Source of the DNA: Ignelater luminosus
Lineage: Eukaryota; Arthropoda; Insecta; Coleoptera; Elateridae
Length of the DNA stretch: 64,000 nt
Direction: 5' to 3'
Assembly: GCA_011009095.1 (NCBI GenBank)
Contig: VTPC01008682.1
Coordinates: 32,252-96,251, forward strand
The position numbers and the translations under genes were made by a program. Below are positions 60,180-64,000 of the stretch, in pieces (within the stretch, counting starts at the first letter, position 1; the number at the start of each line of letters is the position of its first letter). The notes under the pieces were generated by a model. The model had not been told where the DNA came from. It did no database searches and worked only from the letters and a program-made list of their open reading frames with translations.

Positions 60180-62485
60180 ATGTGTTCCAGAGGCAAGAAA
60201 ATACTGAAAATGGCTCAGAAGGGCTCAAACTCATTTACTAGTGGTAAGTGTTATAATAAGAAGTCAAATGTTTCATTTTTTTATTAACAGTTTGTTTTAC
60301 TTTTGTTGTGATGCTGATTCTACATGTTGAGGTTATATCTGCCTTTTTAGCTGCAATTTTATGAAAATAAACACCTGTAGCGTTGCTTTTTACTCTTTTT
60401 CAGATTCAGGAGTTACTTCATTAAAGAATGTCGTTATTAGTGAAGAATCACAAAGTACACGTAAGTATTGCCTTTAATTTTTCTGAATGTTTTCCGTTTT
60501 TAATCCCTTAAAAAGTGTTTATGCATTTCCCGTTTGATATACAAAATGCCCTTTCTAAATTTTTTAGAAAATATGAATTGTGGTCGCTCATTACTTCTAT
60601 TAACATGATAAAAATGTAAGCGACCTGCTTATATTAATAACTCTTTTAGCTCATCGTCAGTTTGGAAGTTTTTTATACAGAAAGTATAGAAATACGAGTA
60701 GATAATTTTGAGTTCTGGGTTTTAGATTCAGATGTTTCGAGTGATGCCCCATCTCTCGCTACAGACATACAAGCACAACTTCAAGACATTCTTAGTTCCG
60801 ATTACGACGACGATGTTTGCGATCCAAATTTCTCCCCTGGCGCAAGTGACGATTCATTACTTGAGAGTGGCACACAAGAACTAGTTCCAAGAAAACGGAA
60901 AACAGAAACTGAAATGAACACACAGATAGATGAACAAGGGGAAATAGAAAAAGCAGAAAACGAGGGTACGAAGCACACAGCGAAGAAGAGTAAGCATCTA
61001 ACAACGACACGAGAAAAATAAAAGACGAAAGCAAAATAAAGAGAAATTTCGGAAAAGAATATATTACCAAGAAAAATAAGGTTGTTGCAGAGAAACGAAT
61101 TAAAGAATTAAAAAATTGCAGGAATAAGTGTGTGGAAAAGTTTGATGGCAGCATTCGAGCAACTTTATTCGAAGAGTTTTGGTCAATGGGCAGCTATAAT
61201 AGAAGAACGCAGTATATAAGTGACTTGATTACATTCGAAGATAAAAAAGTTATTAGAATTCGTAAACACGATAGCGGTAAACATCTCGTGGGTACTGCGG
61301 TGTACTACTTTCGAATTAACAATTGCTTGCAAAGTACATGTAAAGACTGTTTCCGAAGAACTTTTGATATAAGCAATAAATTCATCGAAATTATAATAAA
61401 GAAAAAAAGAGCTGGTAATGTCTCAGGAGTTATAGAATTGGATGGAAGAGGGACCCACAAAAACAGAAACAAAATTAGTGATGACGCTAAACAACCTGCA
61501 AAAGAACACATTTTATCCATACCTGCATATGCAAGTCATTATACTAGGAGACAATCCTCTAAAAAATATTTACCTCAGCATTACACTCTGACTTCTCTAT
61601 TCGAGGCCTACAAAGTAAAGTATCCAACAGATTTTATAAATCGAAGAGCCTACGAAGCAATATTTCGTAGCTTGAATATAAAAATTAAACAACCTAAGAA
61701 AGATACCTGCTGCACCTGTGATAAACTTCAAATGCAATAAAAAATGGCTGAGGCAGAAGCCGAAAAAGCCAAAATAAATCATGAATTGGTTCAGCATCAT
61801 CAGAAAGCTGATGCAGGTTATACTAGTAAAAATGCCGACAAAAATTCCTCTATTTGCTTTGATTTACAGCAATGTCTACCGACTCCAGACCTACAAAGTG
61901 GTGAAACATTTTACAAGCGTCCATTCTGGACCTACAACCTCACAGTTCATGACTGTGACGACACCCAAGCTTTCTGTTATATCTAGTACGAATCCTTACC
62001 TAAAAGGGGTGCGAATGAAATAGGTTCCTGTCTTTATCGTTACTTAACAAAAGATCTCGATCAAAATGCTACCCATATTACCATGTACTCCGATTCTTGC
62101 GGAGGTCAAAACAAGAACAGTCACATTTCAGCCGTTTGTCTAGTTGCATAACAAAATTGTAAGAGTTTGGCCGTTATTAATCATAAATTTTTGCTGCCTG
62201 GCCATACACATATGGAATGTGACACAGATCACAGTCTTATTGAAAAAAAGAGAAAGAAGAGTAGCTTGAAAATTGAAATCCCTCATGACTGGGCTCAACT
62301 CATACGCCTGGTAGGCAAAAAGAAACCTTTTATGGTGCACGAAATGGAAAGATCAGATTTCTTTGATTTTGCTGGATTGTATTCCAAAGTTTTAGTAAAT
62401 CGCAAACAGGATACAGTGGGCGGTAAATTCAACTGGAGAGAAGTAAGATTGATCAGGTATGTGAAGGATAGTAACAGAAGTTTTT
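60180..62485 (+). pseudogene. Transposase related to the 43.7-kb element (Sola-like?), decayed
   Basis: Likely exons: 60180-60243 (MCSRGKKILKMAQ, donor GGTAAGTG), 60404-60460 (donor CGTAAGT), then from 60650. The acidic N-terminus (SSDYDDDVCDPNFSPGASDD) sits in a different frame at 60662-61021. From about 61018 to 62505 one frame holds everything, broken by stops at 61738-61740, 61984-61986 and about 62149. Motifs: CRNKCVEKF; GRGTHKNRNK and HYTRRQSSKKYL (as in the 44-45 kb gene); CCTCDK; DLQQCLPTPD; MYSDSCGGQNKN, likely catalytic; HKFLLPGHTHMECD, then HSLIEKKRK. The 3' end is lost near 62485, where LINE sequence begins. Transposases of this family occur in many animals; function is inferred. 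Confidence 0.75.
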
Positions 62486-62489
62486 TCGT

Positions 62490-63865
62490 CATTTCTCTTT
62501 GTTAACCGTTTGTTATATAAGACTTTCTTTCCTTGTAATAGATTTTTAATTTCTTCCGTCATCCAACATGGTTCTGTCTTGATTTTTTCTTCTCTACTAC
62601 TCCCAGGTCTTTTCTTGCGGCTTGATGTGGCGCTTCTTTAATCGTATCATATTCATTTTCAATATTTTCATTTTCTTTCTTTTCATATAACGCCTGCGTT
62701 AGTCTATTCTCGTAAAGGGTCCTGCATTAGATGTAGCTTATATCTTCGTTCTTCTATCTTTTCCTTGTCATTTCTACTTTTCTCATTCTTCCTTGTGTTT
62801 TCTTGTTTATTTTTTGTTACACTTCGTGAAAGGGCATATTACTCTTATCATCAGCATATAATGGTCAGATCCACAACTGCACCTCGTTGGACCCGACAGT
62901 CATTGTATCTATATTTAGATGTTTGTTTTGTGATAAAAGTCAATTACGGACTTTTGGTTTAATGTTGGCCGTTCCCAGGTATATCTCTGTATGGTTTATG
63001 ATTGTAATACCCGTTTAAAATGTTTATTTCACGTTGTTTGCATAATTCTATTAGCATCTCCCCCGACTCATTCCGTGTTATATCCCCATACTGTTCTACT
63101 ATTTCGTGATTTTGTTTGAACCCAATGCATTCTAAAATCTTCTGCTGTCATTATTTCTTTGTATTTAAGAATTGCACGTTAACATTGTTTAAGTGTTGAT
63201 AATATCCTTCTTTTACTTGTTTTGGCTAGTCGTCTGTTGGTGCATATGGTCCTATTACTGTTGTCTTCTGACCATAAATTTTTATATTTAGCAGTATAAA
63301 CCTTTCATTCTTACATTTAAAATTCTGAATATGTTTTTTATACTTCTCATGTGAGCAAGCTTACACCTGCTGCAGCTCTTTTAGTTTGTTCTACCCCTGA
63401 CCATATATGTATATAATTTGTTAGATGTTCTGTCGCTTTTCCCTTTTCCTTTGTTTCACTTAGGATTGCTATGTCTATCTTATATTGGTTCATGACTTTC
63501 AGAACTTTCGTACTTTTATTTGTAAAACCTTGCACATTCCATACAGCCATTTTCGTAGTCCGTTTCATTGCCAGATTTCGTTGTAAAGAATCCGACTCAT
63601 TCCGAGACTTCTTTGAAGTCCTTCGAGCAGCACCAGGTTTTTCTGTCGGGGTGTGCTCCCTTAGCCGAAAGGTGCCAAATAGTTTTAAGCGCCGGCAGCT
63701 TGCCTTTCACCCTCGCCCGTTAGCTGCGTCACGTACATCCATAGTACGCTTTGCAGGGCCCAGTGGTCACGACGTGGACGTGGAAGTCGGGGTCTTCGGT
63801 AGACTGTGGGCATTTCTCAGAGTTTTAAGTGTTATGGAGGTTAAGCTAAAGAAAAAACATATGTA
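62490..63865 (-). mobile_element. LINE remnant: 5' half with endonuclease
   Basis: On the minus strand ORF2 begins near 63570: MKRTTKMAVWNVQGFTNKS, then IDIAILSETKEKG, the apurinic-like endonuclease start, then AAAGVSLLT. Further parts follow in shifted frames to about 62980 (RFILLNIKIYGQKTTVIGPYAP near 63300-63235). A linker (CWMTEEIKNLLQGKK near 62580-62535) ends near 62490. The GC-richer 63590-63865 would be the 5' leader. Unusually for a LINE, the 5' part survives and the reverse transcriptase and 3' end are missing. Confidence 0.8.
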
Positions 63866-63868
63866 AAG

Positions 63869-64000
63869 GGTTTTCCAATAAGAGGTGAAAGAGTTCAAAA
63901 CAAAGAAATACAATTAAACTTTTGTTGTTCCGAGGAACAAATAGCAGATGTATTAACTAAAGCATTAGGTAGAATTAAGTTTGATAAATTTGTTAAACGT
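63869..64000 (+). pseudogene. Ty1/copia retrotransposon RNase H end (partial, runs off the window)
   Basis: From 63878 the plus strand reads IRGERVQNKEIQLNFCCSEE, then QIADVLTKALGRIKFDKFV, the hallmark C-terminus of copia-type RNase H. The frame is open to the last base. Everything upstream of it has been replaced by the LINE at 62490-63865, so this is a partial copy in this window; the stop and 3' LTR would lie beyond 64000. Confidence 0.8.

Noticed and set aside
60792-61154. Minus-strand open frame of 120 codons
   Set aside because: Antisense of the acidic N-terminus of the transposase; hydrophobic composition is the mirror of the Asp/Glu/Lys-rich sense frame.
1-64000. CRISPR arrays, rRNA, tRNA genes
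   Set aside because: No regularly spaced repeats, rRNA segments or convincing cloverleaf were seen, and the sequence is clearly eukaryotic.

Overview
The window looks like repeat-rich, AT-rich intergenic DNA from an insect (possibly a beetle; the species is inferred only from the mix of transposons). No complete host gene is visible. What can be recognised is almost entirely transposable elements, mostly decayed, plus two assembly gaps (2991-3209 and 44416-44815).

Layout. 0.9-2.4 kb: a degenerate TGGCTG-type minisatellite between two direct copies of a ~130-165 bp repeat. 2.9-3.8 kb: weak coding-like signal on the minus strand. 9.4-11.1 kb: a non-LTR retrotransposon with only a gag-like ORF1. 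12-14.8 kb: short exon-like pieces that resemble an unconventional myosin motor (tentative). 15.1-17.1 kb: a 5'-truncated LINE (+). 17.3-18.2 kb: a LINE (-) whose reverse transcriptase is deleted. 21.8-24.1 kb: a second gag-only non-LTR element, GC-rich, with TATA, initiator and DPE motifs. 28.06-30.44 kb: a full Tc1/mariner-superfamily transposon with 25-bp terminal inverted repeats (TIRs), TA target duplication and an apparently intact two-exon transposase with a D-D-(83)-E triad. 31.0-32.0 kb: a frameshifted fragment resembling RAG1/Transib transposase. 33.5-34.7 kb: a dead DD37E Tc1-like element. 38.9-40.7 kb: a dead piggyBac-like gene (-). 41.13 kb: a 140-bp MITE with TTA duplication. 42.9-43.6 kb: a dead pogo-like gene. 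43.7-46.1 kb: a 2.4-kb DNA transposon with 30-bp TIRs, AATT duplication and a two-exon transposase interrupted by a gap (Sola-like is my best guess). 47.87-49.16 kb: a mariner with TIRs and a broken DD34D transposase. 49.2-51.1 and 52.2-54.3 kb: two LINE remnants (-). 55.43-56.64 kb: a 1.2-kb near-palindrome (foldback element). 60.2-62.5 kb: a second, decayed relative of the 43.7-kb transposase, fused at its 3' end to the 5' half of a LINE (-), which abuts the RNase H end of a Ty1/copia element running off the window.

The genes do not form a pathway. Each belongs to its own mobile element, and the arrangement records successive insertions, truncations and deletions. The 28.06-30.44 kb element is the only one whose coding region reads through without a break; the 43.7-kb element has no visible lesion outside its gap. 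Superfamily names for the 31-kb and 43.7/60-kb genes rest on motif recall and need a database search.
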